From NCBI GenBank assembly GCA_034440635.1, contig JAOTON010001073.1:541001-605000 (forward strand): a stretch of 64,000 bases of DNA, read 5' to 3'. Shown here one piece after another: positions 34,301-49,300 of this stretch. This DNA is from Lepas anatifera (lineage: Eukaryota; Arthropoda; Thecostraca; Lepadidae). Position 1 is the first letter of the stretch, and each line of letters opens with the position of its first letter. The notes under the pieces were generated by a model that was given only the letters and a program-made list of their open reading frames with translations, ran no database searches and was not told where the DNA came from. The position numbers and the translations under genes were made by a program.

Positions 34301-37300
34301 GTAAGTACCTACCTAGTTAAGTAAAAGAGTCTAGAGCTGCGCTGGGCCTTAGGGAACGGTTCATTCAGATGCTGTATCATGTCTTTATAAATTGAAATTG
34401 TGAATACAAATAAATGTCAGCTTGACACATTGACTTGAATAGGAAGGTACCTACCCACCTACCTAATTCAACTGACCTCTTGTCCCAGTGTGACTGATGC
34501 TACTTAGCTCCTGATGCACAGGGAAAGTTCCATAACTAGGTATTAGCATGCTAATGTTCTCATTATGATCAAGGATCCTGTATCAAACATTTTATTTTGG
34601 TACAAATTATGGCATCAGGGAAGGGGGGTGGCAGGGACAGTTGTTGCCCTCCTGAGGGCCCAAAGGGCCCCCTGAGGACACAATTCTGTAACAAACAGGG
34701 CACTTTTTACCCATCAGGGCCCATCATGCAAAGTATGACATTTTCAACAAGATCTTGTCGGTACAAATGCCCTTGGAGACAGGAGGGAGTGGTGCAGATT
34801 TTATCAACCTGGTGTGAATTTGTGAGACTGGTGCGAGGAAGGTGACACTTAAACCAAACAAATAATGGCTGAATGGTTATTAAGACACAGAATGAGAAGG
34901 GGATGTTATAAAAACTTCTTAATTAACTAATAATAGAGGTAGTATTGCATCATTTGGGTAGGAATGGGTGCATTTTTCTCCCTGGTGTGTGGCAGACTGG
35001 TGTGAATTTTTGGAGGCTGGTGGTGCAAGGATTTTATATAGCTGGTTCGACTTGTCTGGCCTGCTGCCATACTTTGCAAACTGGATCATGGCCCTTTTGG
35101 CGCTGTCCCAGGGACTTTTTTGGGGTGCCACCCCTCCCCCCCACCTGAGCGAAATCTTGACTGCGCCCCTGCATCAGGGTGTCACCCAGTACCTCTTAAA
35201 AGTAGTGGCAGGAGCTTGAGAATGGAATAGGTGTAAGGATTGGTGTAGATCCCAAGGAGCAGATGAGATTGTGAGGAGTTCGGAGGAGGTACAAGCTGTT
35301 TCAGTTTCTGACCCAGTCTGCAGAACATGGCATGCAACTTGGTGTTGGGTGGACTGAGTGTAGTAAGACAAGAGGCCTGAAAGCCCCAATAACCAATTAA
35401 AAAGGTGATATCTGTGTTTTAAGGGATTGGAGGTGGATCTGTTAAATGATTTCCGAACCTATTTTTCCATAAATAATTAAGGATTTTGACAAAGTTGTAT
35501 ATTACCTTTAAAGGATACTTGGCACCTGCATAAAGAGTTTTGAACTGAGATCAAGTGATAGGTTAGATCAAGCAGTGGTCATAGTATGTAATAAACTATT
35601 CTGCAAAACATGGCAGCAGGCCAGATAAGTCGCACCAGCCATCTAGAATTCTCGCACCAATTCACACTGCCAGTCACCAAAAAATCACACCAATCCACAA
35701 TATACCAGGGAGAAAAACGCCCATGGTAGGCGAAGTCCGTTTTCCCTTCTCCCGCATGATTTTGTTGATTTTGAGTGTCGCCTTCCTCACACCAGACTTT
35801 CAAATTCGCACCAGGGTGGTAAAATTCACACCACTTGCTCCTATCTCAAAGAGCACTTGGAATAACGAGATCTTGTTGAAAGTGCCATACTTGGCACACT
35901 GGGTAATAAACATGCATGGTTTCAGATAGCCATGTGATAGAATATGCTGAGAAATCACTAGATTGAACTTTCCTTTGCTGCTCAACTCACTGTTTGCAGA
36001 GAAAAATGTCAAAATTTACCATCTGCCTACCCTGTCCTCCTCAGTCTGTTCTAGTCATGTGATATGTGATCTAGTCATGGTAAGGAAGGCAGCATGCCTG
36101 GCAGCATGTGCGGCATGGACAAAATTGTGTTGCTTGGACATCTTTAAAACCCATGTCGGAGGAATGAAGCATGCATTTTTATTACTTTTTGTCTAGTTTG
36201 AAAAAATTAATAGCTCAAGGAAGGATGCTGAAGACATGTGTCACTATAGGAGTATGCATTTTTTTAGTGAAAAATAAAACAATATCTTTCTCAGAAAAAA
36301 TAGAAGAAAGTGATAAATATTACCTTACTGCCTAATGGGAACCTCTTTTAGCTGAAGATGCTTCCTTTCCATATGTTTTAATTGTTGGCACAAATCAAAC
36401 ATGTTTAATCTGTCACCGATTGTTACCAGCTCATAATCTGATTTGATGTCATGCTAATTTGGCCACTTTAATTGCTAACAAAGGGAATATTAAACATTGG
36501 GCTTATTAGCTTTAACGAAAATACAAATTAGCCATTTTTCAGCCAAAATAAGGCCAAATTTATTATTTTCAACAGTGGTCGCCTGTAAAACCACCACAGG
36601 CTGAAATTGGACCAAGGTGCCACATTCTCTTTAAATATTTGTTAAAAAATTCAGGGTCTTGCTCCTTTTTTTGGAAAGTTGTGACAAAACAAATTGCATT
36701 AAAACAATTTTTCATAGTTTTACTTCAATTGCTGGATATAATTTTTTTAGAAAGAATATCCAAAATAGCAGTAGGAAACAAAACTTTCATTGCAAAAATG
36801 TATGAAGTTAATCGTTTTTGACAAAACAATTGCGGTCAGGTATGTGGTCAGTGGGGCTAATGCATAAGAAAACTTGTTTGTTTTTAGCTGTAATAATGCT
36901 TGAAAGTAGTAATTAAGTAGTTTTGAGTGATTTAAATTGCCAGGCATTAAATAACCATAAATTATTTCACTGCTCAACATTTAAGCCGTGTCAACTCTTC
37001 CAGTGATTCAAGCCAGAGCAGGGTGTCACTTTCTGAACTTTTAGCACCTGTTCTGTGGCCATTGTTTTAGTTTAATGGGCATAAATCATGATTGAAGTCT
37101 TGAATAAATGAAGGAATATACATTTATTGTAAATGGACCAGTTTTTGCAGTAGATGCTGTTCAACTCACCTGTCACGTTTTGCGGACTTGGCTCCAACCT
37201 CCTTATAGCCCGTCATTAAGTTGCAGATGCCTTTTGAACCTCTGTATCCAAAAGAAAGCGTGAGAACAAAATTCTACACTTCTAGAAGGACCCTTTAACA

Positions 37301-40300
37301 GGTACTGTATGGACCAATATAAGCAGAGGGCATAAGTTGCAGAAGATATAATAAGGCACGGGCGAGAGAAAACTGGTGCTGGGTTGAGGAAGGAATGCAT
37401 TTGTTGTTCAAGCAGTGAATAAAATGCAAGGAACGTAATGGAAAAAATCCAGTTACGAAAATAATTAAAAAAACAACTGTCACACAAGACATGCCTGTGT
37501 TTTTTTCTGACTTCCTCATACATTGATGAAATATAAAAGAAAATTAAACGCTTGTGTCGAAAAATCTGTTATATTTCGCGTGAGATGCATCATCAGACCG
37601 AACGAATTCAAGAAAGCAGCAGACAGAAGCGTGCTAACAACTTAAATGCCCTGGACATGACTCTTCAATGAACGATTTTCTTCCGCAATACAACAGACTG
37701 CAAAACGTGACCGGTTACCCCACAAGATAACAGGGTGATACAAATTTTGGCCCAGATAGTGCAAAATGTGTGTCAACGCGACGTACTTTTCCTTCAGTCG
37801 AAGTTGAACATGTCCCCTTTTTATTTTGGTTTGTACATCCACTTCTTGAAAATCTCCGTCAGAATTACTGCAATCTGAATTTTTCCTCATTCGATATCAT
37901 ATTTGTGTATCTCCCTAAATCTGCCTCATCCGTCAGGAATACAGTACGTCTGTCTTAAACGACAAAGTCTACCATCAGGCCGTCGTTTTAAAACTTGTCA
38001 CGGCTTACAGACGGGCGAATAGAGAAGACATATAGTCCTTGATATTTTTGGTGTTGGCATTACCTGTCACAATTAGTGTGGTAGATAACTTAGCCTTTAC
38101 ATAAGTGTCAATTTTCCAGCATTGCTCTCGAATCCCCTGAGGCTAGCAGGTGCTCAGTATGCTCCTCGTTAAGTTTTTTGTGTTTCTTATTAAGCATGGT
38201 GGAAGTCAACCAGTTCAGCTGTTCAGCCAGGTCAACTCTGCTGGTTACTTGGCTTTCAAGCGATAGCGCATGTCGGGGATCAGGATATCATTACGTGTTG
38301 TATGATGATAATTCTAAATCATTTTCAGTACTAGTGCTGCTGATAACCTAACGGTTGTACTGGACATGCTTATAACAAGTCATTTAGGCTAATGTTTGTC
38401 TGCAAACTAACACTAATCTGCTGCTAATTACCTCTCTAACTGATTTGCTAGCATTCCAACCGCCTGATATTCCCTTCAGGCAATTTCCGCCCTGCGAAAA
38501 CACGTAGACAGTCTATTTATTTAGTTCTTACGTGCACCATAAGGTCACTTCATAAATAAAGCATGTGACTTTGAACCCTAAAACAAACATTTATTAGCGA
38601 TGGTGGGTAAACATGGCCATGGATGGTGGGCAAACAGAACAAGTGCTGTACAGTTTCACCCAGGCCTGCCAGGGCTATGCTCGAATGTTTGAATTGAGCT
38701 CCGGGGCTCCAATTCAAAATGAATAAATCGTTGTTTATCAAATATAGGGCATTCTTCTACACAGATCTTGCCACTACAGCAACGTTTTGCCCAAAAGTTG
38801 AAATTCTTAAAATTTTAAAACTGAAAACCTCTCTTTATCCATGTATGTATTAAGCCCCTTCACTTTTCCTATTCTGACATTTGCTTTTTCAGTCTTATTC
38901 TTGTACCCATTATCTTTGCCCAGGAACTCTTCTGTTCATGAATACTCTGTAAAAACATCTTGAGTTGAGGTCAAATATGGCCGTTTAGGGGGAGTTTAGG
39001 GGTAAAGGGATAACTTTTATCTTTCTTTCCGCAAAAACACTTCCCGTGGAGAAAATTATCTCGATGAGATCCGGGTTGAACTTGAATAGTAGTTTTCAAG
39101 ACCTTTGACGAGTATCAAAATTGGCGGATGCTTTCGAAGAAAACATTTTTTTGTTAACAGGAGTAGGCGTTTCATTTTTTCCGGCCTTACATACCTATAC
39201 AGCCCTATATCTACCATCGGCATTCGGCATGGACAACCCTTTAGATCTTCTAATGATAACAATGTTTTCCTGCCTTTAAAATTGTCTTCCTCTGCTGGGA
39301 CCAGTCCCGGAACCCTCCTGCTTCTGCCGGGACCATGTCCAGTTCGCCTGCCCTGGGACCCCCTGCGTCTGCCCTGATAGGAAATATGAGGGACCAGCTA
39401 GCTGTTTGGCGCTCGCCTCCTTTTACCCCCTGCCCCACCCGGGCGAAGGTTAAAAGCGGGTTTTGCCTCTCTGGGATTTTGGCCTCACTCTCCACCTTGC
39501 GTGAAAGTAATTTCAGGGTCCCTGATCGGCATGGACAACCCTTTAGATCTTCTAATGATGACCATGTTTTCCTGCCTTTAAAATTGTCTTCCTCTGCTGG
39601 GACCAGTCCCGGAACTCTCCTACGTCTGCCGGGACCATGTCCGGCTCGCCTGTCTCGGGACCCCCTGCGCCTGCCGGGACCATGTCGGGCTCGCCTGTCC
39701 CGGGACCCTCTACGTCTGCCGGGACCATGTCGGGCTCGCCTGTCCCGGGACCCTCTACGTCTGCCGGGACCATGTCGGGCTCGCCTGTCCCGGGGCCTGC
39801 GCCGCCACCGACCATTTAGAACAGCTTGTTTACAGTGTTGTGGTATATACAACACTTGGTCGACAGTGCAGCTGGAAGCAGTCTTACGAGTGCGTATACG
39901 CGAGGCTCTATGTGGAGCACTTATCCAAAAACAAACGGAGCTACTATCGGTCGTGTCAAGGCGAATGACTCGTCTGGAACCTTGGCTGCTCCAAAAGCAA
40001 CGCTGTAATGTGTGTGTAGCAGCACTTGTTGTACTTAGTGCACCAGGTGCTTGCCATCATCTGTCATATCCACAGGACAGATAGATCTTTAGAGCCGGTT
40101 TACGAGAGCACCGGCACCGTGTTCTATTTCAGAGTCCCTTTGGCACGTGCGGCCGAGAGTGTCGCAACAAGTTTATGGGCGTCCGGCCGGCGGCACTCCT
40201 GCTGGCGTGTCTGTGGCCTTCTCCGTAGATGCTGGGATAGGCCGGGAAGCCTCCGAACCGATCCCCTGTTTCGTGTCAGCAGGGGGACGGGCGCGCGGCG

Positions 40301-43300
40301 CGTGCTTCCACTCGCTGACGCTTTACGCTGGCGCCGAGTCTGAGAGAGCGATGGGGGGGCGACGGTGAGCGGCTGTTGACGGCTCTGCCTAACACGTACC
40401 GTCGGTGCGCCGCGATCTCTGAAACGCTACAGTCAGCCATCAGTTGTGTGGCTGATGACACCATAATTACTGTCACCGGGGAGCGTGCTGCACTTTTACG
40501 TGGTTGGTCGGGTGGTTAGTGCTCGTTGGCGGTTGATTTCGCAGAGCGGTTGAATCGGTTGACTGTAGCCTGGTTTTGGGTTCCGTGTTTTGGCATCACC
40601 AGTGGAGCGTTGAAGGGCTGCAGTGCCGTCGCCGCCTGTGGCGTTACCGGCAGCGATGGCAACTGTACGTGGACTCGGCGAACTCGCTGGAGATGCCGTT
40701 TTACGAGCCGGGTATCCAGTGCATTCAACCCGTCAAGGTTGAACTGGTCTGGCTTAGTAGGGGCCGTGCTTGGATTCCAAGATTGGGCGTTGTTTGGGCG
40801 TTGTGCAGGTGGTGGTGGACAAAATGAAAGCTGGCAACGAAGGTTCACGCCGATTATTTACGTGCGGTATATGTGGACTATGTGTTGTGGCTGACTAAAT
40901 GTGTATGCTGTGTATCTAAAAATACCTATAATATGTAGCTGCCACGTTTGTTTTTTGCTCTGTAGGTCCCCAGAGGCGTTGCCTTGATCCCCAGACGTTA
41001 GGGTTTGGCAGTTGAAGGGTGATATCGGTCTGTCCCAGTGCCTGTGAGCTCGTCACCGCTGTGGGACATGCTTGTCGTTGGTGCTGTTGAACACGCAGTT
41101 GTCCACTTCCAGCGGCGGCCAGCTGCCGCCTCAGATTTGGCGCTGTGACACTTCGGCTAATCACCACTTTTCTGAGTTTGGCGTTTCTTTTTTTGGTTGT
41201 GTTGTGCTTGGTTATTGCTTACGCTAGGCGAGAAGCGAATCATCCGCCGCTGAAATTTAATGATTGCGGTAGCGATATTATGGGGGACCAGTAGTTCCTC
41301 GTGGAAAATACGTCTCCTTGAGCGCTCCGAAAGTAGTTGTGTTTTTGGACATGAAAAGGGAAAAGTAAGGGATAGTCGAATAAGTAAATAGAACATTTCA
41401 ACATCGAATTGGCTTGGGACTTAGTACAAGCCTAACCGTCCAACTTGTGCGATACATTTTGCGTTTTGCTTTCGGAAAAAAAACAATGTTTAGCTCTAAA
41501 TGAATACTATTGTGACCAACACTGGGAATATCATCGTGTGTTTTGACTTGATTAAACTCATGAGAGGAGCAAGTGACAATAGTAGAATAAGATAGGGATG
41601 AAACTAGCATCGGACTTGTAAATGAGTGGGACATCGATCTAAAAAAAAACAATAATTTAGTGAGCAATTTATGAATGTGGATTTCCGCCCAGAACCCGGG
41701 GTTTGAAGCACTCCTTCGTCAGATTACCTCAGCATCAGCGACATAACCAATCGCTTTATCTTCGGTACGTCTTTCTACCTCCGATTGACGGGGGATTGCC
41801 GTGCGTGGAATCCCAATGGCGACTGCTGGGGCTCCCGCCCGTCGGCTTCGCAGAAAGCCGGGGGCTGATGCAGACGTCCAGTGGAGGGCCCACGGCTCCC
41901 TCAGATCTGGTGATGTCAGGGCAACGGTGCCGGTCTCCGCGCGAGAGCCCGAGCTCGAGCGGTGGGACCTGAATTTGGAGCAAACCCGCCAGTTCTATGC
42001 ATAGAAGTGCTTTTTCAAAAACACACGTTTATTCAATATAAACTATCATATTGCAGGTTGGATTCTGCTATATTATTTTTGGCGCTGCACTTCTCTGTGA
42101 CCAGCCGATGTCTGCGAGCCGGCCTGGACCGTGGCCGGTACTTTTATTAGGCGTGCATCAATCATCATCGCTACATGCCCGGCTCATCATTAGCGAGAAC
42201 CGGCGGTGATCAGGTCCGTGGCCAGGCTGACTGACTTTCCACACAACCACCGTGTTTTACCCGAGTTTCGGTGCCGAAGAGATCAGGAAAAGCTGTGGGA
42301 ATCCACGCGACGTGGGACGATTTTCTACGGCTGCACGAGCGTAGTCAATGTTTCCCAGCCCGGGGGCGGACCTCAGCTGTAACGCCAGGCTATTTCGGGC
42401 CTGGATAGCGCTCTGTGGATTGTTAAAGGTAAACGTTTTGATACAGCTGGCGCTAGTGATAGTTTCAGATGATCTTTGTCTGAACTGGAGTCCATGTGAC
42501 ACCACCATGATGTATCGTGATGCTTAATTGGGTTTGTCGGCCGGGCCCGCGTCCCCAGCCCTGCCGCTGCCCTGTCAGCACAGTGGCCAGTCTCCGGGGC
42601 GCGGCCAGTACCGCGGCCCGACGGCAGCCCCGAGACGGGCTGGCGGTCGCGGCTGTCGGCGCGAGTGCGCCGCGCCGGCTATTGGGCCGGGTGTTGATGA
42701 GTTCTCGGCGCGCCCGGCCCGGCCGCCGCCGGCTTGGTGTGCAAGATTAGCGGCCGCCGGCGCTGTATCAGCACCCCAGAGCCGCTGAGCAGACCACTGC
42801 CGGGCCGGCTCGGCTCCCGTTACCCGGGGCTGGGCGCGGCATTGGCTGTAGTTTGGACCCGTCTGAGATTGGTGACACGGCGTTTAACGGGGCGTGAGCG
42901 CGATCTTGTTTCGTGTTGTGAGCTGGGTTCTCATGTCGCCGGGTGGTGTGAGGAATGTGTATTGTTGAACATAGGTGCAGTTCTGGGATGGGGAAGTGGT
43001 CGTGTTGAGTTCAGAGTTCTGTATGATTTCTTTGAGAGAAAATCCAGCTTTGTGAAGGTCTTGATCAGACCACATTCCTGAAAATGCTTCTGAAATGTCT
43101 TATTTGTCACGTATACTGGAGTCACTAGGGAAACGTAATTTGCATGCTGGGAAGATATTTTAAATTAGTAACTACAATACGTCACGTCTCGCGTTGCGAG
43201 AGATTACAATTCAGCGCGTCATGAGCGAAGAAGCGTGAGCGTACGAGTGATTACGAATTCATGAGCGCGTCGATTTGTGAAGAAAATTGGAAATCAATAT

Positions 43301-46300
43301 TGTTTGTCTTACTGTTCGTCAATATTGTTTTGGCTTATGGGCTTTCAAAGTCAGACCTATATTTTGAGCCAGACGCAATCGCGCGGTCGCACCAGTGCGC
43401 CTGTAATGTCCTTACCTAACCATGTCTTGATTCAGCGAGCAGGCCTGCGGCACTCCTACCCTGAGGGCAAGTATCGCCTCCGTCGGCAGCGGTTTCGCCG
43501 CGCCCTCTTTAGGACTCAGGTCTGCTCACCTTGCTCGCAGGCTTCCACCGCTTTGCGGCGGATTGTCTTTGGATCGCCGAAGCCCATTCAGGGAAACTTA
43601 TATATTTCTAAATGGGGGTAACCTTCAAGTTCACTGGGTCATGTGACCCGATTAACCGCTTGGCCCACCTATCCCTTTAATTCATAAGCGTCGGAAAGGG
43701 GGGAGCAGAGGGGCCTGGCCCCCCACTTTTTGGCCAAAAGTTTCCTCATCTCAGTCAAAATGGGAGAAAACCGGACATTCCTATAACCAGCCGCTGCGGA
43801 AGGCAACGAGGAGCCCAAATTCGAACAGTTTTTGGTCCTGACATGGATTATTTTTGTCAGCATCAGGTTGAAGTTTGGCTGCCCCCCCCCCCACTTTTTA
43901 CCGGTGGTGACACTTATGCTATAATTCCTTTGCCAAGCATTCACCTATAGGAATGCTGTACCGCAATGCGTTTTCTGTAGTAAAACTGTTCCGCAATGCG
44001 TTTCCTGCAATGACACTGTGCCGCAATGCTATCATGTGTCCATACTGTGCCGCTCAGCGCACTTTAGCTTTGGTAGGTAGCCGTTATTTTAGATCCTAGA
44101 GCGCAGCTTAGATAAGGTGTGCTGGCATATTCGGACCTTACCTAGCCATGTCTAAATTCAGCGGGCCGGACCGCGGCGCTCCTACCCTGCGGGGCAAGTA
44201 TCGCCTTCATACGTTGCGGCTTCGCCGCGCCCTCCTCCGGACTCAGGTCTGCTCGCCTTGCTCGCAGACTTCCACCTCTTTGCGGCAGCTTGTCCCCGGA
44301 TTGCTTCTCTAGTAACGTAACTGCAAGCGTGCGAATTGCTCTGCTCCCTGTCGCCAGGGTATCATTAGCTGTCAGGCTCACCTATCCCTTTTGAGTTTGA
44401 TCGCAGCTGTGGCCCCGTCCTCCCCTCCTTCACACACTTGTATCCTGGTCACCGGCCCTAATATTTTAGGTATAACACCGACAACATTTTGGGTAAGAAT
44501 GGTTAGTCACCAGCCGGGAAATTTATTCTCAATGGAGGACTCCCATGTGACGTAACGATTCAAAATAATCGACCATTTACTGGTCAAACTGTTTTTAGGC
44601 AGGCTTGAACACTTTTATCCCCGAAAGGCCACCACGGCCCTCACTGAGGCCCATTTAGAAGTACGAATCACGTTTCTTTCGGAAAAGAGGTACATACCAT
44701 TTGAAGCTCACGGGGTCACGTGACTCACAAGGGTACAATTTAGCGATGACTCCAAACCCATGTTTGTTGAAAGGTTTTGGTCTACCTTTAGGACCAAATT
44801 GATACTTCTTTTGCTAATCCGCTGTATATTCTAATTATCGGTGTTGTGGAGTATCCTCAACGGAACAATTAGGTGCAGGAGCAGTCACTTGGTGCTGAAG
44901 TTTGTACGTTAGGTGTTATTTTGATCATGTTGGCCATGCTCTTGGTGCTGTAGAGACCTTCCATGCAATAATTTTAGAAAAGAGGTGAGATTGGGTGCTC
45001 TTGATGGAGGACCCCCAAATGCTGCAAAGATTCCTAAAGACCCAGTCATCCGCTACTCAAAATATTAGTTCGCACCCCAGCCCATGATTTTTTACCCCCT
45101 CCAAAAAAGCGATCCCGTATGAAACCCATGAAGGGATCATAACAGGATTTTTGCTAGATAGAGGTAACTTTCAGTTAGACTGGGTCACATGACCCGCACG
45201 TTTGCAGTTTAACGAGGACTGCAAATCCAAATTTGCTCATAAAAGCTTGGTATAACTATTTGCCGAGTTTGACACTTTATAAAAATAACACAATATGTGA
45301 ATACTGGCTTGCATTTTTAGAGGACAGTTTTCCTTTCCATACGCTCAATGTGAGGCATTATGAAAAGTCAATAAAGACTCAACGGTAGTGGATTGTTGAC
45401 ATTATCAGATTAACAAATATGACTTTGGATGATAGACCCTGGCCATGTAGTCTTAGCAGATAAGTGTCCTAAAACACCAATCTTCAGATCTCTTGAGCTC
45501 AGTGCACCGAATTTTTATCCATGGATCTTTGTATCGGATTTTATGCGGAATAGATCATGGCCACACGTGTTCAAGTGGGGGCTCTTTAAGCTGACCTTAT
45601 GGAAGGTAAATACAAGTCCAGCCAATGAGCTGAGATGGCTAATACCCTCACTGGGACGAACATCGGTGCGATACCAGTAGTCGCGTGGATTTTATGAACG
45701 GAACCTTGTTTTCTGAACGGATTCAAAAGTTCGACACTTTTTACTTGATGAGCTGGACACTATAAATAGTCAACATAAATGGTCATCGTAAAGTCGTAGG
45801 CACGCTGGAGTCATGTTTTGGTGATAGTGAGGGAGAGATATGGAATATGTGTTCACCTGCTACGCTCATGTGTCCACCAGGTGAAAATGAAGCGACTGCG
45901 ATACCAGTGTGACGGTTTCGATAGCTACCCGTCAGTGAAACTCAGTTAAAAGCTGTCCCCGTCATTTTAGAAGTGACTGTGCTAATGTTCCCATGCCGCC
46001 TAAGCGTTGTCCGTTCGACTCCAGAGGTGAAGGGACTGGTCGCACAGATCCACTGAGTGAATCGATTTACACCGGCACGGTTTCGTGACCTCGCATCCGA
46101 AATTTCTTGCTTAACATTTCCACAAAAGCAGGCCATAGTGGAGTTGTGCCCTGGCATATGATTTGTAAAATGGCCACTGTGGTTGTGCTTGGAAGGCTGG
46201 CAGAAACTTCCCGCCAAATTGAAAGTAGCGTCTCCCGTCGGCCTTAGCATGCGTAAACCATGTGCCTCGTACTGAACATCGTTCCTGCGCATTCTTTGAT

Positions 46301-49300
46301 TTCCCGGAATTAGAAAAGAAAATCAAGTTTGATACTATTCGCATCAGCATAAATGATTGGCTGAAATGTATACATGTTCTGTGTAACGGTGATAACCCAC
46401 ATGCAGTGGCAGGTCATATGGGGGAAGGGGCTGGGGGTCCAAGCCCCCTTCGAAGTGTCCGAGTGCCCATAGTTAATGCATAGCCGGAGGCTGGTTTGAG
46501 GCTATGGCGGGGCAAGTTTGAGCCCCTTGGCTCCCCCCCTCAATGAAGTCCTAGACCCGTCACTACCCATATGTCTATTTTACGATTATTGCCTTCAGGC
46601 CTTTTAGACTCTGAGCAGCTGGTACTCGGTATGTTGGCCTGTAAGGGCTCCAGCTCTTTCATTGCTGTGTCATGAAAAGTGCCGGCAGCTCAAGTGACGT
46701 TGGAGAATCCGTGCATGGCTATTGCCTTTTTCTCTGCTTGATCGGTGTGTTCTAGTGTGCGCCACGTTTTGTCTGTTGCATGTTTAACTCGGCACATGGG
46801 TATGCTGGCATTGTTCCTGTTTTATTTGTATATGAGCTTTGTATCAAGAATATACGCGAACTCTTGGTTGAATGGTTAACTTTTGGGTTAACTATGTTAG
46901 CTGATCTCTGTCTTAGCCAAACACAGTTCGATTTAATCAGCCGAAGTGCAGCGGCCTTAAACGATTGCCGCGGCAGGAATTCGCCGACAGCTGCATGATC
47001 AGCACTGGTCTCGCTTGGTACGTGACAGCATCAGCTTATTGTCCTTATAGTGCAGTCTGGTGGTTGCAGCCGGAGGGCTTCTTGTTTTGGCTGAATTATC
47101 TGATTTGCTTTTTTCAGTCACCTGAAACTGGGAGCCTCTGTTCCTATTTTACCCACGTCCATTGGACTTGTGCATTCGCGCCACAAATTTACGAACACAA
47201 ACAATGCGTTTTTAGCTAAACTGGGGTACTACCAGGATCCTAAAAGACATCAGTTTATGTTTTTTTATGGATATTTTACGTTTGAAACTAGTCATTGAAG
47301 CAAGTTATACTCATTTATTGTCACTAGTACAAAAGTCACCTTAGGTAGGTTTTGAAGAGGTCCAAGCAAGAAACATTTGTTCGTTCAAAGGAACTTGGGC
47401 CTTACGTCACATTGCGACAGTTACGAATGGTTGCCTCATGCAATGTGACCACCCGGGGAGGGTGAGTTACCTTCACTCGTAGGAAGCATGCTATCAGGTC
47501 CTTCCTCCCGTCCCGTGACGAATTGCCTGGCTATGGCGGATTGCACTCATATCTCATTGAATACGAATTGCTTGTCTACAGTAAGCTTTCCAGAGACTTC
47601 TGAACTCTCATTTCGAGAGAGAATTTGAAGATGGTAAGGTAGAACTTTCAATTTTCGTTGTAGAAATGTTGAGAAATACGTTGTAAAATTTAAGATTTTC
47701 TCGCCATAAATTACCTGTCCAAGTGTGCATTTTTGCTAGTGAAAACAGCACAGGCGCTGTCACCATGAACGGGTGATGACCTCGACCGGGAGTTTAAACT
47801 CGCGCCGTTTAAACTCCAGTCGCGCTCTGCAGTGAGGGGGCCTGCAACGAGGTGTGATTTGCTTCAGAGCCTGCCGCTCAAACTGCGCTGGGAACAGCTC
47901 GGCGAAAATAGCTCCTAATTGTCGTCCGGAGGATTGAATACAATATGACCTTCATTGTTAACTGCACGTGGAGCTGTAACGAGGGTGCGTGGGAACCTGG
48001 AAAAACGAAGCTTCATTTTAACTGTTTAACACGTGCATTAACGGGGAGGAGTGGGTACCTGCCCGCCTCGGGTTTTTTCGGATATAGCATAAAAACGGTG
48101 GCGCTTAGCGCCGCCGTACTTGACATACATTTTCTCTCATCATTTTTACAACGTCTGTTAAAATTTTAAGGTAAGGTCATCTCAAGTCAGGTCACCAGTA
48201 CAGGTCAAGTGACCTGACCTCAAAAAAGTTAAGATAGCATAAGTTGGAACAGGGTAAACTTATCCGAATGAAGCTCATATCACATAATGGGCCTACCGAG
48301 TTCTCTAAAATATCTTCCGGTATTTTTGATATCGATGACCTAAAGTCAGGTACGAGCCATGATTTCTCCATTGGAAATACATGCGAAAAATGGTTTTGAC
48401 TGAATAACTCAGTAACGGATGGTGACAGAGCGTTTATTTTTGCTGCATTAGACTCGCCTTGTCTTTGCGGTTCTAGTGATATGCATTTTATATAATTTGA
48501 CCTTGACCCGACCTCAGGTCGGATCAAATCCTTGACTTGACCCAGCATGCTCAAATTATATATCATTCAATTCGACTTGCTGCGAGGATTCATTTAGTTT
48601 AAGTTGTTTTGCTCTATCTTTACTTGCTCAGATGTTAATGGCCGAAAACCTTTATTTACATGTTATCCCTATGACGGCATGTTTTGACCTCTCGTGACCT
48701 TAAATGTGACCTGACCAAAACTGGTTCAAATATTTTCGATAGAGAAGTTGATGGGCTACCCAATGCCGTTTACCGTTTTTCGCTACCAACCGTGGTTCTC
48801 GAGATCTTAGGGGGGGGCGGATACCCCTCCCCGTCAAAGCGAAGGTGGCTCAGACCCCCGTCAATGCGCGTGTTAAACCTGCCTGAAGATAAACTTAGAT
48901 TTGTGTGTATTATATGAAAGACCATTTGTATGGATTGTAAGCATTTATATCTAGGAAGCAACTGTTGCTGAATGTCGTTGGCGACTGAGGGTAGACATTT
49001 GTTCCACTAGCGTGGTCTCGAGCATTAACTTGATGTGATTCCTGGCACTGTGTCCGTGCAGTGGTCAGTATGCTAGTTGACCACGCCACTATACCGGGTT
49101 CGAGGACCAGGTCTCCTGCCTAAGATGTAACCATCCCAACTCGGAGTACAGGCTGGTTTCGTCGCCTTAAGTAGTCGTTTACATTACAGTATCGTCTATC
49201 ATGGTGTAGCCCTTTAGTTGTGCTCCCGATGGCTTAATTACACCGTGTCGCGGCCTCGCCCGGAAGTGGGCGGCGTTGGAGACGGCGCCGCCATCTGTTG

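Noticed and set aside
34597..35219. Overlapping small + strand frames in intron 1
   Set aside because: They fall in the inverted repeat and a MITE-like end and change frame with every repeat; no domain.
39335..40084. 249-codon + strand frame as a gene
   Set aside because: Openness comes from a 45-bp repeat and a GC-rich flank. The translation is low-complexity Ser/Pro/Arg, and it lies inside dsh intron 1 next to a transposon end.
48192..48566. 124-codon minus-strand frame as a transposase
   Set aside because: It lies inside a nonautonomous TTAA element, lacks the DDD catalytic pattern of piggyBac transposases, and its openness is not shared by the sister copy.
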